The translations under genes were made by a program, and so were the position numbers. Under the pieces are notes generated by a model, which made no database searches, was not told where the DNA came from, and saw only the letters and a list, made by a program, of their open reading frames with translations. From NCBI GenBank assembly GCA_900170005.1, contig LT827128.1:2104168-2168167 (forward strand): a stretch of DNA of 64,000 nucleotides. The letters run 5' to 3'. Source of the stretch: Gordonibacter massiliensis (ex Traore et al. 2017) (GTDB lineage Bacteria > Actinomycetota > Coriobacteriia > Coriobacteriales > Eggerthellaceae). This document shows, one piece after another, positions 15,852 through 23,663 of the stretch; positions within the stretch are counted from its first letter, which is position 1, and the number at the start of each line of letters is the position of its first letter.

Positions 15852-15931
15852 AACGAGTTGCAACTAACGAGTTGCAATAATTGCGAAGTGTAGGATAAAA
15901 TCGTTGCAAAGTGTAGGATAAAATCGTTGCA
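15852..15931. repeat. Tandem direct repeats with a recurring GTTGCAA motif upstream of the DUF4143 gene
   Basis: A perfect 23-bp tandem repeat (AAGTGTAGGATAAAATCGTT + GCA) occupies 15886-15908 and 15909-15931, ending at the AAGGAG ribosome site of the next gene. Just upstream, AACGAGTTGCAA occurs twice (15852-15863, 15866-15877). GTTGCAA thus appears four times in 80 bases, which looks like an array of operator sites. Confidence 0.7.
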
Positions 15932-15942
15932 AGGAGCTGGTT

Positions 15943-17226
15943 ATGGCTGTTTATTTGCCGCGCATCGTCGATAGCGATCTTGACGAGAGGCTTTCATATG
16001 CGGGCGCCGTGGTCATCCGTGGCCCAAAATGGTGCGGAAAGACAGCCACGGCCCTGCAGCGCGCGAAGAGCACCGTATTCTTGCAAGATCCCGACGAACG
16101 GACCAACAACATGGCTATGGCCGAGGCGAAACCCTCTTTGCTGTTGCGGGGCCAGAGACCACGGCTTATCGACGAATGGCAGGAAGCGCCCCAACTTTGG
16201 GACGCCGTGCGCTTCGCCGTGGATCGTTCTGACGAACCAGGCCAGTTCATGCTCACGGGCTCGGCCACGCCGACAGTCAGCCCCCGTCACACGGGAACAG
16301 GCCGCTTCTCCTTTCTCGACATGCGCACGATGTCTCTCTTCGAATCGGGCGACTCCACAGGCGAAGTCAGCCTCGAGAATTTGTTCGATAGCAGCGACCG
16401 CGCCTCAGAAGGCGAATGTTCCGTGGAAGGTCACTCCAAGAAGGATATCGAGAACCTGGCCTACCTGATATGCCGGGGCGGTTGGCCGCGTGCAATCACT
16501 ATCGCCAACAAAAACGCCGCCCTCAAGATGTCCCGCGACTATGTATCGGCGATAGTCGAAGAGGACATCTCGCGCGTGGACGGCGTAAACCGCAATTCGC
16601 AGTACGCGCGCCTTATCATGCAGGCATACGCCCGCTGCTCCGCAGTTCAAGCCGACATGGCAACCGTGCGTGGCAATCTGAAAATGCGCGGCAGCGGGCT
16701 GTCAAGGGAAACCGTCAATTCATATATCGGAGCGCTTCGGAGCCTCTACGTCATCGAGGATCTGCCGACATGGACGCCTTCCTTGCATGCCAAATCGCGC
16801 ATCACCACCACGCCCGTGCGTTTTTTCACCGACCCTTCCATAGCGGCGACGGCTCTCGGCGCGAGCCCGCAGCTCCTTTTGCGCGACATGTCGACCTACG
16901 GCCTGCTTTTCGAGAATCTGTGCGTTCGCGACCTGCGCGTGTACGCCGAGTCCATAGGCGGAAGAGTCCTGCATTACCGCGACAACACGGGCCTTGAAGC
17001 CGATTGCGTTATTGTGCTGGATGACGGGCGCTATGCCCTCCTCGAAGTGAAGATGAGCGCGAGCCTTATCGACGAAGGTGCTGCGAACCTCAAGAAGCTC
17101 TCCAACAAGATCGATACCGGCATCATGGGAGCCTCGTCGTTTTGCACCGTAGTCACTCCTGGAGGATACGCCTACCAGCGCGACGACGGCGTTCTGGTAA
17201 TCCCCATCACCTGCCTGCGCCCCTAG
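15943..17226 (+). CDS. AAA_14/DUF4143 family ATPase
   Basis: A 427-residue protein with the two-domain layout of this family. The N-terminal ATPase domain has a P-loop variant RGPKWCGKTATA at about residues 26-37 and a Walker B-like LIDEWQEAPQLWD; QFMLTGSATP follows. The C-terminal DUF4143 part has SRETVNSYIGALRSLYVIEDL and a nuclease-fold-like core FENLCVRDLRVYAE...YRDNTGLEADCVIVLDDG...LLEVKMSA. The family is common in bacteria and archaea, is often on mobile or variable DNA, and has no settled function. ATG 15943 follows AAGGAG. It interrupts the C1 gene cluster between fchA and fhs and is preceded by tandem repeats. Confidence 0.88.
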   Translation: MAVYLPRIVDSDLDERLSYAGAVVIRGPKWCGKTATALQRAKSTVFLQDPDERTNNMAMAEAKPSLLLRGQRPRLIDEWQEAPQLWDAVRFAVDRSDEPGQFMLTGSATPTVSPRHTGTGRFSFLDMRTMSLFESGDSTGEVSLENLFDSSDRASEGECSVEGHSKKDIENLAYLICRGGWPRAITIANKNAALKMSRDYVSAIVEEDISRVDGVNRNSQYARLIMQAYARCSAVQADMATVRGNLKMRGSGLSRETVNSYIGALRSLYVIEDLPTWTPSLHAKSRITTTPVRFFTDPSIAATALGASPQLLLRDMSTYGLLFENLCVRDLRVYAESIGGRVLHYRDNTGLEADCVIVLDDGRYALLEVKMSASLIDEGAANLKKLSNKIDTGIMGASSFCTVVTPGGYAYQRDDGVLVIPITCLRP

Positions 17227-17330
17227 TAAATGCTTCACGCGCAGCGCGAAAACTGCCGTTAGATCAGCCGTAGAGAAGCTCTTCTGAGAGCCTGTTCAAA
17301 TATGACGAGTCGTATTTGACGCATCCTCGC

Positions 17331-17568
17331 GTGTACGCCATCAACCCCTCGGCCCCGGCATAACGAAGCCGTCGGCCTGGCCGAACTGCTTCCGGAATTC
17401 GGCTTGAATCGCGAAAAAGCCGCGAGCATCGTGGAAATGACGCTCGCGGCCATGAAGCACTGGAAGTCGATCGCGCGGCGAAACGGTTGTCCGGACGCGG
17501 AGATCAGACTGTTCCGGCCGGTGTTCGAAAACCGCCGGAAAGCGCTCGTGTCGGCCTTCAGTCTCTAA
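17331..17568 (+). pseudogene. HipA-like kinase C-terminal remnant
   Basis: Bases 17331-17360 encode VYAINPSAPA followed by a stop; a one-base frame change carries on as RHNEAVGLAELLPEFGLNRE and then a helical stretch ending at TAA 17566-17568. The order of a DxNP-like loop followed by ELLPEFGL.....A..IV......W resembles the C-terminal helical part of HipA-type Ser/Thr kinases of toxin-antitoxin systems. There is no start, ribosome site or kinase core, so it is at most a decayed fragment. The match is by eye and weak. Confidence 0.35.
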
Positions 17569-17666
17569 GCGCTTTTGGCAGGCATGCGTTCGACATGCAA
17601 CCAAAGGTCGTATGCCGAACGTCCAGGTTGACCGCGCGGATGAGTGAGAAAAACGCTCAAGTTGAA

Positions 17667-17773
17667 CGTAGGGGCGCTCTCCAGAGCGCCCGTTCCGGCG
17701 CAAGCCGGAAAAGCAACCGAGACTCGCGTTTTCGCGCTACGCGCGAGCGGGCGCTCTGGAGAGCGCTCCTACG
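17667..17773. repeat. MITE-like palindromic element, family A copy 1
   Basis: A 107-bp element with 25-bp terminal inverted repeats (CGTAGGGGCGCTCTCCAGAG... at 17667-17691; one mismatch in the partner at 17749-17773). The ends are themselves palindromic. A second copy, in opposite orientation, lies at 52341-52446. The inner part of about 57 bp is shared too, with about 85% identity by eye. Confidence 0.8.
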
Positions 17774-17863
17774 GGGTCTGTGGGACATGCGGCTTTTACT
17801 GCGGGCGCTGCCGTTCGCGCGCCAGCGCGAAAACAGCCGCCCAGGTTGGCGCAGTGAGTCAGC

Positions 17864-17968
17864 GAGGCCCGCCCTCGTGCCCGAGATCGTGGGGATGGCG
17901 GGGGCGAAGCGTACTTCGGTACGCGATCCCCCGGCATCGCCGCGAGATCGGGTGCGAGGGCGGGCCTC
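17864..17968. repeat. Long imperfect hairpin with UUCG loop
   Basis: Arms of about 50 bases pair almost throughout: GAGGCCCGCCCTCG at 17864 with CGAGGGCGGGCCTC ending at 17968, and the tip GCGTAC-TTCG-GTACGC around 17909-17924. It lies just downstream of the fhs terminator on the minus strand. No protein is encoded. Confidence 0.7.
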
Positions 17969-17980
17969 AGCGTCGGGTCG

Positions 17981-18005
17981 TTCCGCGGGCCGTAGGCCCG
18001 CGGAA
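17981..18005 (-). terminator. Hairpin directly after fhs
   Basis: Perfect 11-bp stem TTCCGCGGGCC / GGCCCGCGGAA with a 3-base loop, starting one base beyond the fhs stop on the minus strand. There is no T run, so termination may need Rho or the next hairpin. Confidence 0.55.
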
Positions 18006-18006
18006 C

Positions 18007-19695
18007 CTAGAACAACCCTGAGATCTTCCCCGTCTCGTCGACGTCGATCTTGAAGGCTGCGGGGGTCTTTCCCAAGCCCGGCATGGTCATGATGGAGCCC
18101 GTGAGCGCCACCACGAAGCCGGCGCCGGCGGACACCTTCACCTGGCGCACCGTCACCGTAAAACCGCGCGGGGCACCCAGCTTCGACGCGTCGTCGCTGA
18201 ACGAGTACTGGGTCTTGGCCATGCACACGGGCATGCCGCCGAAGCCGAGCGACTCCAGCTGCGCAAGCTCCTTCTTGGCGGCCGGCTCGAACACGACGCC
18301 GTCGGCGTGGTAGATGCGCTTGGCGATGGCTTCGATCTTCTCGGCCAGCGAGAGGTCGTCGTCGTAGGAGAACTCGAACGTGCCCGCGTTGCGGCCCTCG
18401 GCGTCGCCCTCGTCGCACAGACGCACCACCTCAGTCGCCAGCGCCTGGCCGCCCTCGCCGCCCTTGGCCCACACCTCGGACAGGGCCACGTTCACGCCTA
18501 GCTCGCGGCACTTGTCCTCCACCAGCTTGAGCTCCGCCGTCGTGTCCGTCGGGAACGCGTTGATGGCCACCACGCACGGCAGGTGGTACACCTGCGTGAT
18601 GTTCTCCACATGCTGCAGCAGGTTCGGCAGGCCCGCTTCCAGCGCCTCCAGGTTCTCCTCGTTGAGGTCGGCCTTCGCCACGCCGCCGTGGTTCTTCAGC
18701 GCGCGCACCGTGGCCACCACGACCACCGCGTCGGGCTTCAGGCCGGCCAGACGGCACTTGATGTCCAGGAACTTCTCCGCGCCCAGGTCGGCACCGAAGC
18801 CGGCCTCCGTCACGCAGTAGTCGCCCAGCGCCATGGCCATGCGCGTGGCCATGATGGAGTTGCAGCCGTGCGCGATGTTGGCGAAGGGGCCGCCGTGCAC
18901 GAACGCGGGCGTGCCCTCGAGCGTTTGTACGAGGTTGGGCTTGAGCGCGTCTTTGAGCAGCGCCGTCATGGCGCCTTCGGCGTGCAGGTCGTGCGCCGTG
19001 ACCGGTTTGTCGTCGTAGGTGTAGCCCACCACGATGCGGCCCAGGCGCTCCTTGAGGTCGGTGATGGAGGTGGCCAGGCAGAAGATGGCCATGACCTCGG
19101 AGGCCACCGTGATGTCGAAACCGTCTTCGCGCGGCACGCCGTGGGCCTTGCCGCCCAAGCCGTCCACGATGTTGCGCAGCTGGCGGTCGTTCATGTCCAC
19201 CACGCGCTTCCACGTGATCTTGCGCACGTCGATGCCCAGCTCGTTGCCGTTGTGGATGTGCGCGTCCAGCAGCGCCGCCAGCAGGTTGTTGGCCGCGCCG
19301 ATGGCGTGGAAGTCGCCCGTGAAGTGCAGGTTGATGTCCTCCATGGGGATGACCTGGGCGTATCCACCGCCGGCCGCGCCGCCCTTGATGCCGAACACGG
19401 GGCCGAGCGACGGCTCTCGCAGCGCCACCACCACGTTCTTGCCCTGCTTCGCCAACGCGTCGGCCAGGCCCACCGTCGTGGTGGTCTTGCCCTCGCCGGC
19501 CGGCGTGGGGTTGATGGCCGTGACCAGGATGAGCTTGCCGGGCGTATGCTCCACGTCCTTGAGCAGGTTGTAATCCACCTTCGCCTTGTTGGTGCCGTAC
19601 ATCTCCAGATACGATTCCGGCACGCCCGCCTTCTCGGCGATGGCGCTGATGGGCTCAGGAGTAGTCGCCTGGGCAATTTCGATGTCGCTCAACAC
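18007..19695 (-). CDS. fhs: Formate-tetrahydrofolate ligase
   Basis: A 562-residue protein, the normal length of this enzyme. It has the P-loop [19 protein letters not shown], the [20 protein letters not shown] segment, [15 protein letters not shown], and the C-terminal [21 protein letters not shown] and [12 protein letters not shown]. It makes 10-formyl-THF from formate, ATP and THF, the entry of the methyl branch of the Wood-Ljungdahl pathway. The start is GTG 19695, with AAGGAAGG eight bases upstream; homology starts at LSDIEIAQ. With fdhF, fchA and folD on the same strand 2-9 kb away it completes the path from CO2/formate to methylene-THF. Confidence 0.96.
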   Translation of the reverse strand: MLSDIEIAQATTPEPISAIAEKAGVPESYLEMYGTNKAKVDYNLLKDVEHTPGKLILVTAINPTPAGEGKTTTTVGLADALAKQGKNVVVALREPSLGPVFGIKGGAAGGGYAQVIPMEDINLHFTGDFHAIGAANNLLAALLDAHIHNGNELGIDVRKITWKRVVDMNDRQLRNIVDGLGGKAHGVPREDGFDITVASEVMAIFCLATSITDLKERLGRIVVGYTYDDKPVTAHDLHAEGAMTALLKDALKPNLVQTLEGTPAFVHGGPFANIAHGCNSIMATRMAMALGDYCVTEAGFGADLGAEKFLDIKCRLAGLKPDAVVVVATVRALKNHGGVAKADLNEENLEALEAGLPNLLQHVENITQVYHLPCVVAINAFPTDTTAELKLVEDKCRELGVNVALSEVWAKGGEGGQALATEVVRLCDEGDAEGRNAGTFEFSYDDDLSLAEKIEAIAKRIYHADGVVFEPAAKKELAQLESLGFGGMPVCMAKTQYSFSDDASKLGAPRGFTVTVRQVKVSAGAGFVVALTGSIMTMPGLGKTPAAFKIDVDETGKISGLF

Positions 19696-19879
19696 GTCGG
19701 GCCCTTCCTTTCGTCGGCTTCCGAAAGGGGGAAAGGCCGTTGGCCGCCCCCTTCTCTCGTCTGCTTGCATTCTACTGGTTTTGCCCGCCGCGACCACCCT
19801 TTTTCCCGCAAGGGCCATCAAATGCCAGCAATCGGGAGAGACGCTTCCGGTTTCCGCTGGTTTTTACGGCTGATGGGTG

Positions 19880-20030
19880 GTTTCTGCTAAAAAATGACGT
19901 TTGTGAACGATCTTTTCGAAGGATAACAAAAACGACATTTGCCTCATCAGGTATTTTATACAATTACCATATTAGTAATATTTAAAATGCGCCGATAATT
20001 CGTTCACAAACGTCATTTTTTAGCAGAAAC
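19880..20030. repeat. 151-bp AT-rich element with perfect 30-bp inverted ends
   Basis: Bases 19880-19909 (GTTTCTGCTAAAAAATGACG...) and 20001-20030 are perfect inverted repeats of 30 bp. The 91 bp between them is very AT-rich for this genome (for example TATTTTATACAATTACCATATTAG). It has no coding capacity. It could be an invertible regulatory segment, a MITE or a large hairpin; the sequence alone does not decide. Confidence 0.85.
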
Positions 20031-20252
20031 AGCCGTCCGTCATCAAAACATGCATCGAAGTGTACCGGTTCGTCCTGCGTGCGGGCAAGCTGACAGATCC
20101 GATCCCACCTCCCATTAAACCAGAACGATTCCAAAGGCCGAACGTTGCCGCAATAGTGGGTTTTGGCAAAACGCTGTGAATCATGACCTTATAGCGAACT
20201 CTTTTGTTTGCTTTAATAAATGATTTGGATGATGCTCGCAGCACGCTCCGCC
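20031..20252. other. Intergenic stretch between the inverted-repeat element and the XRE gene
   Basis: About 220 bases of moderately AT-rich DNA. A minus-strand frame of 74 codons begins nine bases after the XRE gene (20244) and ends inside the right arm of the element, but it resembles no toxin or other protein I know. It may be decayed. Confidence 0.3.
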
Positions 20253-20489
20253 TTATTCAGAAGGATCGATCACCAGTGAATCAGAGGGGATTTCTCTATT
20301 CGTGGGGACGAGGGCAAGCGTGTATCCGGTAATTCGCCCTATTGCAGCCACCGTTGAACATGTCGAGCTGCCTGGTCGTTGCAAAGTTGAGCTTATCCAG
20401 TTCGCAGACCGCCCCAGCTCGGTCGAGACGGCACGCTGACTATAACCTGAATGGTCAATCATGGTTCTTATGGCTTCGTTCGTGTCCAT
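20253..20489 (-). CDS. Small XRE-family helix-turn-helix regulator
   Basis: A 78-residue protein: TNEAIRTMIDHSGYSQRAVS, then the recognition helix region TELGRSANWISSTLQ, then CSTVAAIGRITGYTLALV. This is the compact XRE (Cro/C1) fold seen in mobile-element repressors and antitoxins. Start is ATG 20489 (or GTG 20492); GAGAGG lies six bases upstream, inside the right half of a palindromic operator-like site, which suggests autorepression. It is divergent from the unknown gene at 20625. Confidence 0.75.
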   Translation of the reverse strand: MDTNEAIRTMIDHSGYSQRAVSTELGRSANWISSTLQRPGSSTCSTVAAIGRITGYTLALVPTNREIPSDSLVIDPSE

Positions 20490-20495
20490 CACATG

Positions 20496-20526
20496 CCTCT
20501 CTTATCAAAATGCATGATAAGAGAGG
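20496..20526. promoter_or_regulatory. Palindromic operator for the XRE regulator
   Basis: Perfect 12-bp inverted repeat CCTCTCTTATCA / TGATAAGAGAGG with a 7-base spacer. It overlaps the ribosome site of the XRE gene and lies 34 bases from the -35 box of the divergent gene, placing it well for control of both. Confidence 0.6.
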
Positions 20527-20559
20527 AATCTCTCGATCTTTAGAAATGCCTAACTTTAG

Positions 20560-20588
20560 TTGTTCAAACAATTAGAGTTGTGTATACT
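20560..20588 (+). promoter_or_regulatory. Sigma70-type promoter of the unknown gene at 20625
   Basis: -35 TTGTTC at 20560-20565, 17-base spacer, -10 TATACT at 20583-20588 with an upstream TGTG. Transcription would begin near 20595, leaving only the ATG at 20625 as the usable start. Confidence 0.6.
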
Positions 20589-20624
20589 ATCTGGAGGAAA
20601 CCTCAGAGAAAGGTCGATTCAAGC

Positions 20625-21119
20625 ATGGGAAACCAGCGGAAACGGAGACGTATACCTTCAGAAAATCGTCAATCTGTACCTATCCATATGATCGACCTTA
20701 TTGACGGGGTCGAGATGGGCGCAAACGAACTCTCGCAAGCGACGGAATACGCGTACATCGCCATGTCAGCTAATGTGGATTATGCGAGTGAATACGCAGC
20801 GGGAATGCTTGCCGCGCTCACGCTGTTGGCACAAAAGCTTCAAAGCGACGTCGAAGAGCTTTCACGTGAAATACGGAAGCTTCGCGCAAGCCATAATACG
20901 GAGTCCGGCTCTTTCCCCCAGCCGCCTACGAACAGCACCCAGCAAAAGCCGGGAACAACCACCGAAGACAGAAAAAATCCCCTTGAGCATGGGCTCAATC
21001 TGCATAACCAGCTTGAAACAGCTCTGGGTCAACATCGAAAACCGCAAACCGGCCTAACCGACAAGGAACTCCTAGGAGAAGCCGTACAATCACGTTGGGA
21101 AGAACGGGGCATCTTATAA
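20625..21119 (+). CDS. Hypothetical protein, lysine/arginine-rich N-terminus
   Basis: A 164-residue protein I do not recognise. It starts MGNQRKRRRIPSENRQSVP, then a helical region with ELSQATEYAYIAMSANVDYA and AAGMLAALTLLAQKLQSDVEE (probable coiled coil, about residues 35-95), then a Gln/Pro/Thr-rich linker, and ends SRWEERGIL. It has no membrane segment. ATG 20625 is chosen over GTG 20580 because the promoter -10 box overlaps the earlier codon; GAGAAAGG lies upstream at a long spacing. Base composition is lower in GC than its neighbours, and the divergent XRE gene suggests a mobile-element origin. A poly-C run of twelve follows the stop at 21120-21131. Confidence 0.55.
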   Translation: MGNQRKRRRIPSENRQSVPIHMIDLIDGVEMGANELSQATEYAYIAMSANVDYASEYAAGMLAALTLLAQKLQSDVEELSREIRKLRASHNTESGSFPQPPTNSTQQKPGTTTEDRKNPLEHGLNLHNQLETALGQHRKPQTGLTDKELLGEAVQSRWEERGIL

Positions 21120-21181
21120 CCCCCCCCCCCCAACACCCACTATCCATGCGCCTCGAGCCCTTTGCCAGACGTTGCCTCGCG

Positions 21182-22039
21182 TTACGCAGGGAGGACCCAC
21201 GAGGCTTCCGGGCGGGCGATAAGGCGAGCGTTGTTGTACGCCATCTCTAGCGTCAGGCAGGTACGGGCGGAGTAGTAGCCGTCTTCGCGCTGCAGGGCCA
21301 GTGCGAGTTCTGGCTCCTCCCCTATCAGGCTCAACGGCAAAAGCAGCTGGATATGCCCGTTGAAGTACTGGGGAACCGCCAGCATGTAGTTGGCGGCTAC
21401 GCGCTGTTCGGCCTCGGCGACGGCGCCCACGAAGGCGCGACGCAGCAAAAGGCGGCACTCGGGCTTCCTCAGCTCTTCGGGAATGCGCTCGAGGTTGCGC
21501 TCGTCGCCTAGAATGTGGTCGATGTTCGGCCGAATTTCCAACCGGTAGTCGTAAATGAGGTCGGCGGGGTCGTCGAAGAAGCGAGCGCGCTCGGGCAGCA
21601 CGTCCACCGCCTCGAGCCGCGGCGAGCTTTTCTTGTAGAAGCCGGCCAGATACCACGGTTGCCGATCCTCCCGCTGGTTCGGCTCGAAGAGGCAGTAGAT
21701 ATCCTCGTAGCGCTCGGTGTACAAGCCGGTGTTGAAGCAGGCGCAATCCTCCCGCAGATACAGGATGCGGTCACGCGCAGCCCCCTGATCTGCGGCGTTG
21801 TGCTCGTTGTATTCCGAGGCGATCTTCTTGAAAAGATAGCGCAGGTAGTTGGCGAGCACGGCGTTTCCCTGGCCCCAGTTTTCAGGCGCGGCAAGGTCGG
21901 CGAGATCCCCCAGGCGCGCACCGCCCGACGGTGGCGTGAAGAAGCTGGGGCAAAAGGCGAATTCGATCAGATCTTCGTGAATGCTTTCCCGTGCGTCCTC
22001 GCATGCATCCATGAGCGCGCCCTCGTTTTCTGCGGCCAT
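21182..22039 (-). CDS. DUF3825 domain-containing protein
   Basis: A 285-residue soluble protein. A DUF3825-type core is visible: LANYLRYLFKKIASEYNE, then DRILYLREDCACFNTGLYT, then EDIYCLFEPNQ, QPWYLAGFYKKSSPRL, and DLIYDYRLEIRPNIDHIL. The C-terminal third (YMLAVPQYFNGHIQLLLPLS ... ALALQREDGYYSARTCLTLEMAYNNARLI) is also typical. In some proteins the domain is joined to RNA-binding or nuclease modules; here it stands alone. Function is unknown. It begins at ATG 22039, one base after the coaX stop, so it is co-transcribed with coaX. A poly-C tract lies about 50 bases beyond its 3' end. Confidence 0.75.
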   Translation of the reverse strand: MAAENEGALMDACEDARESIHEDLIEFAFCPSFFTPPSGGARLGDLADLAAPENWGQGNAVLANYLRYLFKKIASEYNEHNAADQGAARDRILYLREDCACFNTGLYTERYEDIYCLFEPNQREDRQPWYLAGFYKKSSPRLEAVDVLPERARFFDDPADLIYDYRLEIRPNIDHILGDERNLERIPEELRKPECRLLLRRAFVGAVAEAEQRVAANYMLAVPQYFNGHIQLLLPLSLIGEEPELALALQREDGYYSARTCLTLEMAYNNARLIARPEASWVLPA

Positions 22040-22819
22040 TTACGCCGCTCCGCCGTTCTGCGCCTCGTGGATCAGCCGCAGGCCCTCGAGGGTCAGCTCG
22101 GGATTGATGGCGGTGATGGTGCCGGACAGCTCGGCCACGCGCGGGGCCAGCCCTCCCGTGGCCACCACGGGAGCCTCGTAGCCCAGCTGGGCGAAGATGC
22201 GCCGAACCAAGCCGTCCACCCGGTCGGCCTCGCCGTATACGATACCGGCCTGTATGGCCTCCTCGGTGCTGCGGCCGATAGCCGTGTGCGGGTCCACCAG
22301 GTCGATGGCGGCCAGGCGCGTGGCGCGCGAGAACAGGGCCGCGGCGCTCGTGTCCACGCCCGGCGCGATGACGCCGCCGATGAACCGTCCCTCTCGGTCG
22401 ATGACCTCGATGTTCGTGGCCGTTCCGAAGTCCACCACCACCACGGGGGCGCCGTAGAGCTCTCGAGCGGCCACGGCATCGGCCACGCGGTCGGCACCGA
22501 TCTCGGCAGGGTTGGCGTACGTCGTGGGGAACAGGGCACCGGCGGACGCGGCCGTGCATACGAGCACGTCGGCGCCCAGCATGCGGCTCAACGCGGCGCG
22601 CCACGCCTGCGTGAGCTGAGGCACCACCGAGGCGAGCGCCGCGCCATGCACCTCGGCGGGCTGGATTCCCTCGGAAACGAGAAGAGGAAGGACCTTCGCG
22701 CGCAATTCGTCAGATGTGTGGTTTTTGTTGGTAGCCACGCGCCACATGTGAACGAGTACCGAGCCGTTATACACACCAACCACGGTTTGGGTGTTCCCCA
22801 CGTCGATAGCAAGTAACAT
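22040..22819 (-). CDS. coaX: Type III pantothenate kinase
   Basis: A 259-residue CoaX. The ASKHA-fold phosphate loop LLAIDVGNTQTVVGVY is at the N-terminus, followed by HTSDELRAKV, the active-site segment GADRVADAVAARELYG, VVVDFGTATNIEVID and GGVIAPGVDTSAAALF. It phosphorylates pantothenate, the first step of coenzyme A synthesis, in the cytoplasm. ATG 22819 is the first codon of the homologous region; GAGGGGG lies 11 bases upstream. It directly precedes the DUF3825 gene and is divergent from the two-component system. Confidence 0.95.
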   Translation of the reverse strand: MLLAIDVGNTQTVVGVYNGSVLVHMWRVATNKNHTSDELRAKVLPLLVSEGIQPAEVHGAALASVVPQLTQAWRAALSRMLGADVLVCTAASAGALFPTTYANPAEIGADRVADAVAARELYGAPVVVVDFGTATNIEVIDREGRFIGGVIAPGVDTSAAALFSRATRLAAIDLVDPHTAIGRSTEEAIQAGIVYGEADRVDGLVRRIFAQLGYEAPVVATGGLAPRVAELSGTITAINPELTLEGLRLIHEAQNGGAA

Positions 22820-22944
22820 GTTTTTGACAAACCCCCTCGAATGCAGGCGAAACGGATGCAAACGGATATAGTTTCGATTGATTATTATACCAAGCGGGCA
22901 TCTAACCGCCTCTATCTGACTACGCACTCGTAGAAAGGTATCAC

Positions 22945-23640
22945 ATGAACGATACACCGAACCGCATTCTCGTCGTCGATGACGAACCTTCCATCACGGA
23001 ATTCGTGAGCTACGCCTTGAAGAAGGAAGGCTTCTACACCGACGTGGTCGACAACGGCGAAGAAGCCCTGGCCCTGGCGACGAAGAACTCCTACGACCTG
23101 TTCGTGCTCGACATCATGCTGCCCGGCATGGACGGCTACGAGCTGTGCCGCAGATTGCGCTCGAAGACCACCGTGCCCGTGCTGTTCCTGTCGGCGCGCG
23201 ACACGGAGCTGGACAAGGTCGTCGGTCTGGAGATAGGTGGCGACGATTACCTGGCGAAGCCCTTCGGCGTGCGCGAGCTCATCGCGCGCGTCCGCGCGTT
23301 GCTGCGCCGTGGTTCCGGCGGCGACTTCCCCGGCGCAAGCCACGCCATCACGGCGAGCGGCATCACGCTCGACGAGGACGCCCACACGGCGTCGGGCGAG
23401 CACGGCGAGATCGACCTCACGCCGCGCGAGTTCGAATTGCTCGCCAGCCTTATGAAGAACGCCGGCAAAGTGGTTTCGCGCGAGGACTTGCTGCGCGACG
23501 CGTGGGGCTGGGAATACTTGACGGAAACCAAAACCGTTGACACCCACATCAAACGCCTCCGTGATAAGATTGAGGGTGCCGGGTACGATCCCGGTCTGGT
23601 GGAGACGGTTCGCGGATACGGATACAGGTTCAAGCAATAA
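22945..23640 (+). CDS. OmpR-family response regulator
   Basis: A 231-residue two-domain regulator. The receiver has the acidic pair at VVDDEPS (residues 10-16), phosphoacceptor Asp56 in LFVLDIMLPGMDG, Ser in LFLSARD and Lys105 in YLAKPFG. Residues about 140-231 form the winged-helix DNA-binding domain: LTPREFELLASLMKNAG, VVSREDLLRDAWGW, TVDTHIKRLRDKIE and VETVRGYGYRF. The histidine kinase gene follows immediately and is its probable partner. The genes it controls are not evident. Confidence 0.95.
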   Translation: MNDTPNRILVVDDEPSITEFVSYALKKEGFYTDVVDNGEEALALATKNSYDLFVLDIMLPGMDGYELCRRLRSKTTVPVLFLSARDTELDKVVGLEIGGDDYLAKPFGVRELIARVRALLRRGSGGDFPGASHAITASGITLDEDAHTASGEHGEIDLTPREFELLASLMKNAGKVVSREDLLRDAWGWEYLTETKTVDTHIKRLRDKIEGAGYDPGLVETVRGYGYRFKQ

Positions 23641-23663
23641 AAAGACTGCAAACATACTTCTCT

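Noticed and set aside
20020-20244. Minus-strand frame just after the XRE gene, considered as a toxin partner
   Set aside because: It ends inside the 30-bp inverted repeat and shows no toxin signature; I regard it as chance or decayed.
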